Assembly (NCBI GenBank): GCA_019775845.1
Contig: JADQAV010000003.1
Span: 434,001 to 498,000 of the forward strand
Reading direction: 5' to 3'
DNA from: Myrmaecium sp. VS I D KN 1
Taxonomy: Eukaryota > Ascomycota > Dothideomycetes > Valsariales > Valsariaceae
Length of the DNA stretch: 64,000 nt
Shown here in pieces: positions 51,874-63,039 of the stretch (its first letter is position 1; every line of letters begins with the position of its first letter). Under the pieces are notes generated by a model, which saw only the letters and a program-made list of their open reading frames with translations, was not told the DNA's origin and did no database searches. The position numbers were made by a program, and so were the translations under genes.

Positions 51874-52268
51874 TTCAGTATAGCTATCCTACAGAGAGTG
51901 GAACTGGCCGTTCAGAATGTCTATGTCTGTCTATAACATTCCTCGAGGCGTTCGTTGATCGAGATGATTGCCTTCTTTGAGAATGGACGAGATAATACAA
52001 TCATGTTTGATACACATTGCACACTGTTCTGCTAGTTTTTTTGGAGTATACGTACGCACGTATGCATTCCATGCCGATTCACAGGCTGGTGTTGCGTTCG
52101 GAAAGCTCCAATCTGATAGAAACTCTGATGATGAGGTCGGCGGAAGCTGTCGCGGAGGTCCGACTACGTTTTTCCCGAAACAACATGCGCGCGTTTCTTT
52201 GGACAAAACAACACCAAGCCCAAGCATCTCTAGCTCCACCGTCGGCAATTCCCTCAACATCCTACGGC
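51874..52268. promoter_or_regulatory. Divergent promoter region, TEL1 / NUP192
   Basis: About 395 bp between the two start codons. The NUP192 reading frame stays open leftward through 69 further codons with an in-frame ATG at 52062, so part of this region may be an N-terminal extension rather than leader. No TATA box is evident. Confidence 0.5.
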
Positions 52269-55200
52269 ATGTTCGATGACGCCAGCCTGGAAGGCCTCCA
52301 GGGCCTCCATCGCGACCTTCTGTGCCTGGCTGAAGTCACGGTGCCAAATGTCGATCGGCTCGACGGAGAGCTAAGAGCTCGGATACAAGAATTCAGAGCT
52401 CTGCTCGACAAACCCTCCAAGAACGACAAGAGTCGCCATACCGTAATATCGGGTACGCCAGCGCACGTTACAAATATATTTTCGCAGAATGTCTGCTGAC
52501 TGTATGGATCAATAGGCACAGTCTCAATCGACGGCACCGACTATTCCTTGAATGACGAGTTCAAGCAAGAGGTTATACAAGTTGCAGATGCTCTTGACCT
52601 TGACGAAGTGGAAGCGGCCAAGCTTCTCTTGCTTGCGCAAGCAGACTCCCAAGAGCTAGATCGAACACTAGTCGCGAGCGCAATAATCCGATTTCACAAA
52701 GGGAGACAGTTCCTGCTAGAATGTCTTCGCGTAATAGCAACCGTTGCGACCGACGAAGATGCTTACGAACAAAGCGGAGGCCTGCTGAGGGATTATCTTC
52801 GAGGTGTCTTGGAGGTCTCAGACGGACAAATCGACAATGGACCCCGCTTTTGGAAGAAATGTTTCTCGAAACTGGCCGAAATCGAGACCTGGTTGCAAAA
52901 GATAGCAGAGCAACTTCAAAGTGCATCCGTGCTCGGTCAGGCAAACTCGGAAAGCGTTGAGATCATCGAATTCGAAAGATCCAGTTTGACCAGGCAGCAT
53001 GAATCACTCTCCGCTATCTGTGCATTGTTGGTCAAGGGTGGATATACCAACGCCGACTGCCTACACTCACTACTTGGAAAGCTTAAATCATTCGACAAAC
53101 ATGATCTCATCCTAGTTCACTACCTCCCCATGGTTATGAGCTTATTGGCTCATGTTGCGGCTGAAAGTGGCAGTCTCGATCAAGCCCGAAACATGCATCA
53201 AATCATCGTCAAGGCGAAAAGCAATGACAACTGGGCCTTTCGCAATCTGCACGCTGCTGTGGTGGTTTGGTGGTTAGCTGAGTACAGTGGAAGATATGTT
53301 GACAATCACCCTATCCGCGGCGTTGATCTGGAAGCAGAGGCCGAAGAGCGATCGAAGCTATTCATGGAGGCATTAAGAGATGGCGCTTTTCACTTCATGC
53401 TGTCCGTCAGCCAGGATATCAAACCGGATCAGTGGTACGATCCTGCTAAAGCAGGGTTGCTGGGATTCCTTTTGCAGGAGGCTACTGTTCTGCCACAGGA
53501 GACGGTGCCAGTCTCCGACTATTTCCAGGTTATCTTCCAAGAACAGCTGCAATCATTTGTCGATGCCTTCATAACGAATATGCCCGATACGTTGCGCGAG
53601 CTCAAACACGAGGAGGATGGTCAGCGACGGCTTCTCAGCTCACGATTTCCGCGCGGGCCTCAGGATTACGAGGCGCATCTGGAACGGTTCTTGGTTATCA
53701 TTGCCTATGCATTTGATGGATCGCCTGAGGCTGCTCAAATGTTTTGGGCCGATACTGAAGGTAATCTTTTCGGTTTTCTGCAGTGGGCCGCAAAACGGCA
53801 GCCTACTCCTCGAGTTGCCGCATTCTGTGAGATGCTCAGAGCCATTTCAGCCGGTGAAGAATGTGCCGAGGCCGCTCATAAGTTCTTGATCGAGGAAAGT
53901 ACATCAGCATCAGGCAAGCTGCGGCGATCCGTCTCGTTGAGCTATTCTCAGATATTCAACGAACTCCAATTCTACGCGCAAACCGTTCGAGACAAGCAGT
54001 CCAGTAACCTGCCCACGGCATTCGGGCCCCCTCAAACTGTGGAACAGGTGATAGTGGAGCCTGAAAGCGGCATGATGCTCGAGTGTTACCTGCGTCTCCT
54101 ATCTCACATCTTCGCGCAGAGCTCCACAGCGCGTGAATGGGTTCTGTCAAATACATCTACAAACCTGGTTAATCTTCTCTTTGGGTTGTGCTCTACCGCT
54201 GGCGAGACCCGACTTCGGGCATCTGCTTTCTCGGTCCTTACCTCGCTCTTGACGGACAAGACGACTCAGCTTAGTGAGAGCATGTGGGTCGCCGTTGACG
54301 GCTGGGTTGCGTCTGCGTTGTCTAACACTATGATACTGGGCAAGCCGCCCCTTCCCGCCGTTCTAAACCGAGAGGATCAACTCTGGGATGCGCTCTCGGC
54401 CGGGTTCGAGGAATCATGCGCTTTGGTAGACTTACTGAAGGCCTTGCTTATTCCCTCAGTTGACAGCAGCCCCTTGTACGACTATTTGCCCTTCCCAGAA
54501 AATTTGGGCTCATCCTCCAGAATGCCGGGAATCGACATGTATACCGATTTCGTTCTTGGGCGTGTCTTCGCCAACCGCTCTCCTAATCTGCCAGACCCGC
54601 TGAAGCAGACAATTCTCAGGCTGAAGTGCCTTGAGTACGTCTCCTTTTGCCTGCAGACATTCAACCAGGACTTGGTCATGTTCGCCAACCAATCCAATGT
54701 GGCTGTGGATGCCGTTATCCAGTCATCTGACTTGGCTACATACGTCCGATTACATCCATTCGGTCGGGTCATGGAGTGGCTTTTCAATGATAAGGTCCTC
54801 GCAAACCTCTTCGATACGGCCTCCCAGAATCCCGCAGAGATCAACGACGCTCTCCCAGAATCGCCTTTAATGCTCTCTGTCTTGAAGGCTATTGAGGTTA
54901 TGGATCATCTGATGACTCTCCAGGCGACCTACCTTGACATTGTCCGGCCTTTATTGAAGCAAGAGCGGAGCAGTGGGCGGCCTGGAGTATCGAATAATGC
55001 CCTTGCTTCGTTTGAGGATGCGGTGTTGAACAGATTGCAACTGCTTGTCAACCTGGGTCTATACTGCGGAACTGGTCACCAGGAATTGACCATCGTCTCG
55101 CTTCAGTTGCTCGAGAAGCTGGCCTCCTCTCGGAAGCTTGTGGTCTCGCCTGTAGCTGGCTTCGGTCAACGTTCAGACCGCAGCAGGATAATTAGTGTAC

Positions 55201-57422
55201 TGGAAAAGGACAACGAATCAGAACGTATTGCGAGGTCACTGATGTCGGAGCTCAAGTTCGATGAAAGGGAGTTTGAAGGCGGTCATCTTACCCCAGGCTT
55301 CGCCATAAAGCTTCGTATTCTTGATTTTCTTCTCAGCTGTCTTTCCTCCCTCCCTAACCGACCAACTGTTGCTCACCTATTGCTGGGGTTCAACTGCCAT
55401 GCTACTACCGTGGATATCGCCGAAGACAGCTTGTTTGCATCGGGAAGTTCGCTTTTCCATTCCGTCCTGGAACTAGCCGTCGATTACCCAGCCTTTGAGT
55501 TTCCGGGTAATTTTGCCAGTTGGGCACTGACTATCAAGCGCAAAGCTAGTGAAGTCATCAGACGACTGTTGGTATCTCCTCTTACCTCGCTACATATCCT
55601 GCCGGAACTCAGGGCAAATGATTTTGCTATAGTCCTTGCGTCACACCAGGTCAAGATCGGACTTGAAACCCTATGGGATGGAAGAACGATCGACGACCCT
55701 AAATTCTACACTAGCAATTCTGCCGTGGCCTTCGAAAACTTTCTGTTCCAGAGGTCACTTTTCTATGATTATGTCGCTCGGGAGCTCCGGATGACAGTGC
55801 AAGGGGGCATGGCCAGTCTCAGAGAACGGATACAGTCGACTCTTCTAGGATTGACCCTACTTCCTGATGGCGAACAGATACCGCACTTGAGCATATTTGA
55901 TCTCGTTGACTTCCTCGAATACGACTTGCCAGAGCCTTTTGGATTGCCGACAACTCAGTTGTTCAGCGAGATTGATCTCATGGCGTGCAAGAGCGAGCAA
56001 GGAACCATGACGTCCTACGATCTTGGCAACGCTGAACAACTTCTGACTCTTCGAATGAACGAGCTGAGGCAGACGAACGCTATCACGAGTACTGACGAAC
56101 CTCAATGCGAGGCCGAAATGAAAGCGGTCCTAGCCCATATTCTGGCAGACAACCACATCCACCGCATCGCGAGCACGCGCACGGATGTGCTCAGATCTTG
56201 GACACAACTGATGAAAGTCATACTCGAAAGCTGTGACTTCGAGGCCGATGTCAAAATGTCCTTTATACTTCAAGCACTGCAGGTGATCATTCCCAAATGG
56301 GAAAGAGCGTGTGCTACAGATGTCGTTGCTGCAACGGAACTCTCTAGTCTAGCCGGAGTGCTTCTGAAGAACGTCGATTTTGGGTCGTCTTCTTTCGATG
56401 CAGACAGGACGGGAGACTTCGCAAACGACCGACTCTCACAGCTGTTCCGCATTGCGCTCAATTCAATCTTCTCGCCGCTTTCTACCGCGGAGCTTCGGGA
56501 ACTGTGTTATCAGATCTGCTACAGATACCTTCGTGAAACGTCACAATACTTAAAGAAAGGATCGGCACTTAGTCGATTCATCTTCAAGCTGGTTAAGGCA
56601 CCTGGGGATCGACTGATCGACCTGGTTTGTGACGACGCATACAGTGGCGTCGGCACATGCAGAATTTCGGCTGTGCTTTTCCTCGAGGCCCTTGTCTCTT
56701 GTGCTATGCGGGAAGAGTCGAAGTACATTATCGAGTCTCTTGTAAGAGTGAACTTCATCGGGTTACTCATCGAAGGTGTCAGACAGATTTCAACAGAACT
56801 GGGCGCGACCCCAGCTCCAGGTAAGAAGCAAAACGATCAAATCTAGTGGGACTGTAGGCTGATACAGATTGCAGACGTTCCTCTTCTACTGGCATACTAT
56901 GATGCAACGTTCGCTCTGCTCCAGCGGATTTGCCAGACTCGGTTCGGTGCAGCTCATGTATTGAATGCTGGCCTGTTCCAGGCCATAAATGACTCGCAAA
57001 TATTCGCAGCTGATCCCGACATCGGTCTGGACTTCGAAACGCCTCAAGCTCTGCAAAAGTATTTCGAGTTGATGCTCTCAATCCTTCGGGTGATCAATGC
57101 TGCAGTGTTGAGCAGAGGCCCACAGAACGATCATACTGTTCAGCTCGCTCGGGAATTCTTGAGATCGAACAGGGGTTCAATGGTTGCGGTGTTCAAGAGG
57201 AATGCCAACGTCGGCGGCTTACGCGCTGATGACGGCGAAGACATGATTGAGATACTTGACACGCTGGTGGACAATTTCACTCTTTTGGTTTCCGCGACTG
57301 ATTTTCTGGAGGTGAGTGCCGTAGCTATTCCATCCGCCTACGAGGAATCAATGGCTAACGAGTTTGAACAGTACGAAAACAAAACGACTCTACGGAGATC
57401 GGCAGGTTTTAGTTTCTCGTGA
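52269..57422 (+). CDS. NUP192: Nucleoporin Nup192 (Nup205 orthologue)
   Basis: Large alpha-solenoid scaffold nucleoporin of the inner ring of the nuclear pore complex. Exons 52269-52452, 52516-56820, 56875-57311 and 57372-57422 give 1658 residues, as expected for the family. The N-terminus (SLEGLQGLHRDLLCL, LLDKPSKNDKSR, then TVSIDGTDYSLNDEFKQ and ADALDLDEVEAAKLL) matches the conserved fungal Nup192 start, including DRTLVASAIIRFHKGRQFLL, which guided the choice of the 52269 ATG. The solenoid continues with WWLAEYSGRY, EYVSFCLQTFNQDLVMFANQ and a C-terminal helical region (AYYDATFALLQRICQTRFGA). Intron 3 (57312-57371) is 60 nt, stop-free and in frame, so its removal is probable but not certain. 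The last 17-codon exon is weakly supported. Confidence 0.94.
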
Positions 57423-58091
57423 GAAGAAGCATCATCGCCGGGATGAGGGGGCATTGGAGTGTATCTGGAGTTAGGATATCTGCAGATTGGGTTGGCCATG
57501 CTGTTGGAACAGCTAAGTAGCATTGCTCATATAGTATAGACATTTCTTTGGTCGGTCAATGGAGGAGCTCACATTGGGAGGTGTTTTATGTACGAGCATG
57601 CCTGGTTTCTAACTACTGTTCTGAAAGGTACGCTATGAACGAAGTTTTGATCACAAACGCCGACCAGCCTTGTCTGGTTGCCGATTACCTCTAGCAATTG
57701 TTCACCACCGTCTTGTTTTAGGCAGATTGATGTTATACTTCACATGGGATTGGGCCTAGAGAGGCTCGTGTAATAGCGTCAGAGCTGTCTCATGCCGTTT
57801 GGCTCACAAAATATAAAGGCTATTCGGAGAAGAAATATCAATCGGCTGTGAAGAGAACCACAGCCCGCAATTTACCCCGCCATCGTTGCCCCACCCTGAT
57901 GCCATGGTCAACCGCCTCTCCACATTGCAGCAGGTTGTAGCTTTCGAGTCACAATCGTAGCAGGTTGCAATTGACTCTTAAGCCTGTTCCATTCTCGCGT
58001 GCGGGCAGAATCTCTCCATCTTTCCAGTATAAATCACACGCCAAAGCTGCTGGCTAACCTCTAGAGACACCTCTTCCTCGTCGTTCCAGCC
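57423..58091. other. Intergenic, NUP192 3' flank and oxidoreductase promoter
   Basis: About 670 bp. No gene is supported. It contains the TATA box of the next gene near its right end. Confidence 0.6.
58028..58034 (+). promoter_or_regulatory. TATA box of the Gfo/Idh/MocA oxidoreductase
   Basis: TATAAAT, 64 bp before the start codon, within an otherwise mixed sequence. Position and match favour a true TATA element with a short leader. Confidence 0.5.
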
Positions 58092-59328
58092 ATGTCCTAC
58101 GAAACATACAATGTCGGCGTGATCGGCTACGGCTTCAGCGCGAAGATCTTCCACATCCCCTTCATCGAGGCGCTCCCAAGCCTGAAGCTCTACGGCATCG
58201 TCCAGCGGCATCCCAAGCCGGACGACGACGCCGCCAAAGACCACCCGGGCATCAAATCATGGCGGTCCTACGAGGAGCTGCTCGCCGACCCGGCCGTGGA
58301 CATCGTCATCATCACCACGCTTCCGGAATCGCACTTCGCCATGGCCAAAGCCGCGCTCGAAGCCGGCAAGCACGTCGTGGTCGAGAAGCCCTTCGTGCCG
58401 ACGAGCGCCGAAGGCTACGAGCTCGCCACGATCGTCGCGCGCACGGGCAAGCAGCTGAGCGTGTACCAGAACCGCCGGTTCGACGCGGACTTTTTGACGC
58501 TGAAGCACGTCGTCGAGCAAGGGAAGCTGGGCCGCATCAACGAGTTCGAGACGCACTTCGATCGCCATTCGCCCGTGAGCCCGCAGACGTGGCGGCAGCA
58601 GGGGTTGCCGGGGGTGGGCCAGATTTATGACCTTGGTACCCATCTGTTTGATCAGGTGGTGAGCTTGTTTGGGATGCCGAGGAGGATCACGGCGTTTATT
58701 GGGAATTCGAGGAGTGATCCCAAGGGCGATCCTGGGGATAGCTTTACTGCTCTATTGCACTACGATAAGTTGCTCGTCACGGCGAAGGCTGCGGTTATCA
58801 GCCCTGAACAGGAGCAGTTGCGGTTCTGGGTCAGGGGCGAGAAGGGGAGCTTCAAGAAGGTAAGCTTCACACGTTCTGCAATTGGCCCTCCTGCACATGT
58901 CAGGCCTTGCCATAAGTCCTTTGGTGGCCTGCTAGAAATTCGAGGACCTTTTGGGCATTGCTAATAGGCTGCAGTACCATCTCGACGTACAAGAAGACCA
59001 GCTGTTAGCCGGGAAGAGGCCAGGCGACGAGGCCTTCGGGGTTGATCCCGAGGCTCACTACGGTAAGATCCCGTGACTGTGTACAGCGTTGGAAGCTTGC
59101 TCTAATTTATCAAAAGCCACCCTCACCCTTGACGAAAGCGGCAAGTTGAACAAGCAGGTTCTCCCGACCCTTCCGCCCGCGACTTACGTTGCTTGGTACA
59201 AGCAATTTGTCGAAGCCATCGAGGGTAAGGCGGACGTGCCGACGAGCGCGGAGGTCGGGGCAGGAGTGATCAAACTGGTGGAGCTGGCCAAGGAGAGTTC
59301 GCAAAACTGGCGGACGGTCGATGTTTAG
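58092..59328 (+). CDS. Gfo/Idh/MocA family NAD(P)-dependent oxidoreductase
   Basis: Exons 58092-58859, 58975-59062 and 59117-59328 give 355 residues. The N-terminal Rossmann fold has NVGVIGYGFSAKIFHIPFI (GxGxxx nucleotide loop) and IVIITTLPESHFAMAKAALE. These are followed by the family hallmark HVVVEKPF, whose Lys is the usual catalytic or substrate-positioning residue, then SVYQNRRFDADFLTLK and the C-terminal alpha/beta domain with GQIYDLGTHLFDQ, where the His is in the active-site position. The FSAKIFHIPFI and NRRFDADFLTLK pattern is close to the bacterial YdgJ branch and yeast relatives acting on sugars or inositols; the substrate cannot be read from sequence. Upstream is a TATA box. The first exon begins C-ending and turns G/T-ending from about 58600. 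Confidence 0.9.
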
Positions 59329-59469
59329 ATCTGATTCATCATCCTATGTCATACGATAATCCCAATTGTACAATAGCAGCAGTTGATGCCCATATCGCCC
59401 TCGTAGCATATGCAGGAAATAAGGAAAAGCAAGAACGCAAAGAAAGTATATACGCGGAGCTCTGTCCGT

Positions 59470-60154
59470 TTACTCGTCTCCGGTGAACTTCTGGTACTCC
59501 TCCGCGGTCATGAGCTTCACACTCCCACTTTCGAGGTCGCTGCTCTCGAGCTCGACCTTCGCGAGCCACGCCTCGCCCTCAGGGTCTTTGTTGATGAGAG
59601 ACGGCTTTTCCGAGAGGGCGTCGTTGCTCGAGACAACCTTGCCGGCGACGGGGGTCATGATGTCCGAGGCGGATTTGACGGATTCGACGGAGCCGATGGT
59701 GTCGCCGGCGGCGACGTCAAGGCCGTTCTCGGGAAGCTCGATGTAGACAACATCACCGAGGGCGTTTGCCGCGTATTTGGAGATACCGATCGTGCCTGTT
59801 GGGAGGAAGAGGATAGAAAGATGTGAGTCTTCCAAAGTTCCGTCTGCCCGTAACTTCGAGTCAGGCGATAAGGAAGGGACCGCATACAAGTCTTCCCGTC
59901 GCTACCAACCTCGACCCATTCGTGTTCTTCAGTGTACTTCTTCTCCTTCACTATGTAGCAGTCAGCATAGCCCACTTGCGCCTTTCGCCCTCGTTGTGGT
60001 GGTGGTGGTGCGCACAGGCTCTCGACACGGAGAACGCTCTCGCGTTCTGGACAGCGGCCCTCGGCCATTGGATGCGGGGAGCGAGGAGCGGCTTGCGCGC
60101 CGCGGAGCAGCCAAGCAGGCAGGTAGCACGGGCGATTGAGACACCGGCGAGCAT
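59470..60154 (-). CDS. GCV3: Glycine cleavage system H protein, mitochondrial
   Basis: Lipoyl carrier of the mitochondrial glycine decarboxylase complex, also used in lipoate transfer. Three exons (60016-60154, 59888-59950, 59470-59795) give 175 residues. The first ~45 residues are an Arg/Ala/Ser-rich mitochondrial presequence ending ARAFSVSRAL. The mature start is KEKKYTEEHEWVEV. The lipoylation site is the Lys in GSVESVKSASDIMTPVAG; the conserved end EEYQKF is present. I placed the first intron donor at 60015 (65 nt, branch GCTGACTGC), because a donor nearer the acceptor would leave an intron of only 25 nt. The second junction gives KTCTIGIS, with Cys where many homologues have Gly. It lies head to head with MRP17. 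Confidence 0.94.
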
Positions 60155-60479
60155 CGTGAAGGGCAGAGATGGGGCGAGAAGAAGTGACGGAATCGGGAGA
60201 GGTCGTGAAGAAGAAGGATTGGCGCAGAGATGTTGGTGATTCGAGATATTCCTGCGCGACTCAAGCTACCCCGAATGACGATAAAGCGAACGGGGCCTCA
60301 CGCTAAGACCTTCCGTTCTGATAAAAGGGTTCCACCTTGCCGGCCATGGGGTTGGCGTGGGCGGTCGGGGGTGGATCTTCCGGCCGATTTTCTTGGGCCT
60401 CTTAGGTTGGTTGTGGAACTTCAACTCCCGCCCGACTCCGTCGCATGAGAGGTGAAGGACTGCCACAGATACAGTCAAG
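60155..60479. promoter_or_regulatory. Bidirectional promoter, GCV3 / MRP17
   Basis: About 325 bp shared by two nuclear genes for mitochondrial proteins. A minus-strand CCAAT (ATTGG, about 60215-60219) is visible about 60 bp upstream of GCV3. No TATA box is seen. Confidence 0.5.
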
Positions 60480-60973
60480 ATGGTGTTGTACGAATTAATA
60501 GGGATCGTAAGTGCACATTCAGACCGCGACCAACCATATAATAATCTAACACCGCAACCAGGTCCGCCCAGGCAAGATCCAAGAAGTCAAAGAGTACCGC
60601 TCCTCCATCCCTCCAACCCATTCACTCCTCGAACCAACACACCTCCTACCCCATAGCACGAAGGACAAAGAACTAAGAACACCCCGACAGCATCGCCCGC
60701 ACCGCCGGCAGCATGATCCTCTCCGGCGGCGGCGTCGTCCGCGGCATCACCAACTGGGGCACCTTCACCCTGCCCCGGCCGACGCGCAAGCATCAGACCC
60801 TCTACTCCGTCGGCCAGCACTTCATCATGCGCTTCGACTCCTCCTCCCGCACGCAGCACTCCCTCCGTCGCACCCTCGCCCTCGACCCCCGCATGATCCG
60901 CTACAGCGTCGTCAAGCTCGGCCAGAAGCTCGATGAGATCAAGGATGTGGGTGGCAAGGCGAACTTTATGTGA
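60480..60973 (+). CDS. MRP17: Mitochondrial ribosomal protein bS6m (Mrp17)
   Basis: Small-subunit mitoribosomal protein of the bacterial S6 family, 113 residues. Exons 60480-60506, 60562-60593 and 60691-60973 join to MVLYELIGIVRPGK, IQEVKDIARTAGSMILSGGG, then VVRGITNWGTFTLPRPTRKH, typical of fungal Mrp17: the N-terminal beta strand YELIGIVRP, the helix with VKDIARTAG, and the GGVVRGITNWG turn. The end is RMIRYSVVKLGQKL. The first two coding exons are only 27 and 32 nt. No cleavable presequence is evident, as known for this family. Confidence 0.93.
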
Positions 60974-61453
60974 TCGCGATTGGATAGTGGGGAAGAAAGG
61001 GATTTGACGGAAGGGAGGGATGGGCTGGCGATATACGTTGAAGAGATGTCTGTACGATATCCTCGTACGTGGGAACGTGCTGGATGGGTCAGGTGGAGTG
61101 CATTTCCGGCGTTATTTTGGGAACAATGGGTGGTCAAAGGGACGCAGCTCTACGAGGCGCGACTGATGTACCTTTTGAAAAATGATAAATTGTGACTTGG
61201 ACGAGCTGCTGGGTCCTTTGGCTTTGTTGAAGCGCCAGCGGTACGATGGCCAGATACTCAGCAATCGGACGACGGGATACAAAAGGCGTATGGAAGTGCA
61301 TCATAGGAGTTCTGCATTGAGCGCTGCAAGGAGTATCTTCGGTGGTGCTCATTCAATGCTCGACGTTAGGCAATCTACTGGAGCGCAAACGTTATGACAG
61401 CCCACGATACGTTTGATCCCGACTGCCAGGTAGGTTTAAGCGCAAAGGGCAGT
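60974..61453. other. Convergent 3' flanks, MRP17 / CofD-like gene
   Basis: About 480 bp with no supportable gene. Confidence 0.6.
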
Positions 61454-63039
61454 TTAATGTTCCAACGTATTCCTCCTACTCTTCTCCAGCCGCGGATCCC
61501 TCCGCCCCATCGTCGCTTCCAATGCCTGCACCAGCGCCTTCTCATCATACCTCTGGAACGCCTCTCCCTCCACGCGCCTCCCATACAACCGAATCGTCTC
61601 GATGCCATACTCCTGGAACAACCCCACCTTGTCGACCAGCGGAGCACCAGGGCCTTCCAGGTGCACCACATGCGTGACGTAGAGCTTATACTCCTCCTTC
61701 GGCACCGGGTCGAAGCGGCCCCGAGAACTAGCGGCCGCCTTGACGATGGCAGCGATGAAGTCGAGCGCGGTGTAGGGGTGGGAGCGGGGACCGGTCTCGC
61801 GGTCAACCGTGCTGTTCAGGATGAGGATTTTGTTCTTGATAGGCGAGCAGGCGATTGCATCTCCGACGCCGCGCAGGATGACCGAGGGGATGATGGAGGT
61901 GTACAGCGAGCCAATGCTGTAGATGACGCACTGCGCGTTGGTGAGGGCGTCGATGACCTGCGGGTTCGCGGCCGGTCGGATCTCCTGGCCGTACGGATTG
62001 ATGTACCAGATGCGCTCGATGCGGGCAGGCAGATCCTCCTCTTCGGTTTTAGAGAAGGAGATGTACTGCTTGCGGAGGGTGGGGAGGGAGCCGGGGAGGT
62101 TGGCGTCTTCAATCCGGTCGTGCTCTTCGATCTCGAGGGCGGAGGTGTAGGAAACATCTGGGAATGCGGTAGGGACGCTGGGATGGGAGATGGCATTTTG
62201 GCCGGTGATGACGGTGCCGTTGGTAAGGCCGGCGGAGATGTGGAAGCTGAAGTTGGTATTGATGGCGGGGAGGACGGAGACGTTGGTTGGGACGCCGCAG
62301 ATTTCGGACAGGAGATAAATGGAGGATTCCAGGCTGCTTGTGAACAGACGCGCGCTGTGGAAGGTCAGACATTATTCCGCAAGATTCGCTAGCGTGACTT
62401 TTAAGGAGGCAGCGGACCAGGAATGTAACTGACCCCGTGAGGAATAAGTTCCCAATTGCAGCAGATGAGAAGTTGAAGAATGATGAAGGCCTTGCTCTTT
62501 TCACGATCTCTCCATTGACGAAATTGAGGAATGACCTGATGAGTTCCTTCTTCGCGGTTGATATATCGTCCCATAGCGGGTGCCTTGCCTCGACGATCTC
62601 GAGCCATTCCAGCCTTGCAGCATTGGGATCCTGGGCTAGACGGTGATTGAAGAAGGCTTTGATAGCAGCCTTTTCGGCATTCTCGTGCTCCTCATCGTTT
62701 GGTATCAATCTGACAAGGCGACCTGGTTATGCAATCAGCCTCTGATAAGAGTACCAACGGAGGTATAAAATGTCACCCGCTCCGGGAATTCACTTACTTC
62801 TTATGTCACCAATCCCTGTGAGAGGCGTCAGTATGCACGCTTCATTTGCCGAGTGTTGTAAGATGCTTACCTGGGCCACCAAACACCCGTATCAGTTCGG
62901 ACGTGCTTCCTCCATTGTCACTGATTGGTATGACATAGCTTAAAGGACATTTTTTATGTTCGCACACAGTCTTGAACACATCCACGAGGTTATTCGCTGC
63001 ACTGCCGCCGGAGAAGACGACAATGCCCTTGGGTGACAT
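61454..63039 (-). CDS. CofD/YvcK-like protein (UPF0052 family)
   Basis: Four exons (62871-63039, 62798-62815, 62434-62722, 61454-62354) give 458 residues. The N-terminus IVVFSGGSAANNLVDVF, then SYVIPISDNGGSTSELIRVF then GGPGIGDIRSRLVRLIP, is the nucleotide-binding signature of the CofD-like fold: bacterial YvcK/gluconeogenesis factor and archaeal 2-phospho-L-lactate transferase CofD. Later motifs are SFFNFSSAAIGNLFLTGARL, VPTNVSVLPAINTNFSFHIS and SIGSLYTSIIPSVILRGVGD, where a Gly-Ser-x-x-(Y/F)-T-S-(I/V) stretch matches YvcK. Fungi have no known F420 pathway, so the YvcK-type branch (nucleotide-sugar binding, cell-wall or carbon control in bacteria) is the nearer comparison. Its role in fungi is unknown. 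The second exon is an 18-nt micro-exon, needed for the conserved GPGIGDIRSR junction. No internal ATG occurs in the first 648 nt of the last exon. Confidence 0.88.

Noticed and set aside
59951-59975. 25-nt first intron in GCV3, with five histidines in the preceding exon
   Set aside because: Too short to splice; using the donor at 60015 gives a 65-nt intron with a good branch site and the expected SVSRALKEKKYTEEHEW junction.
61394-62392. 332-codon open frame on the plus strand over the CofD-like gene
   Set aside because: The minus-strand exon carries conserved motifs and joins in frame to upstream exons; the plus-strand product is His/Arg/Asp-rich without a domain.
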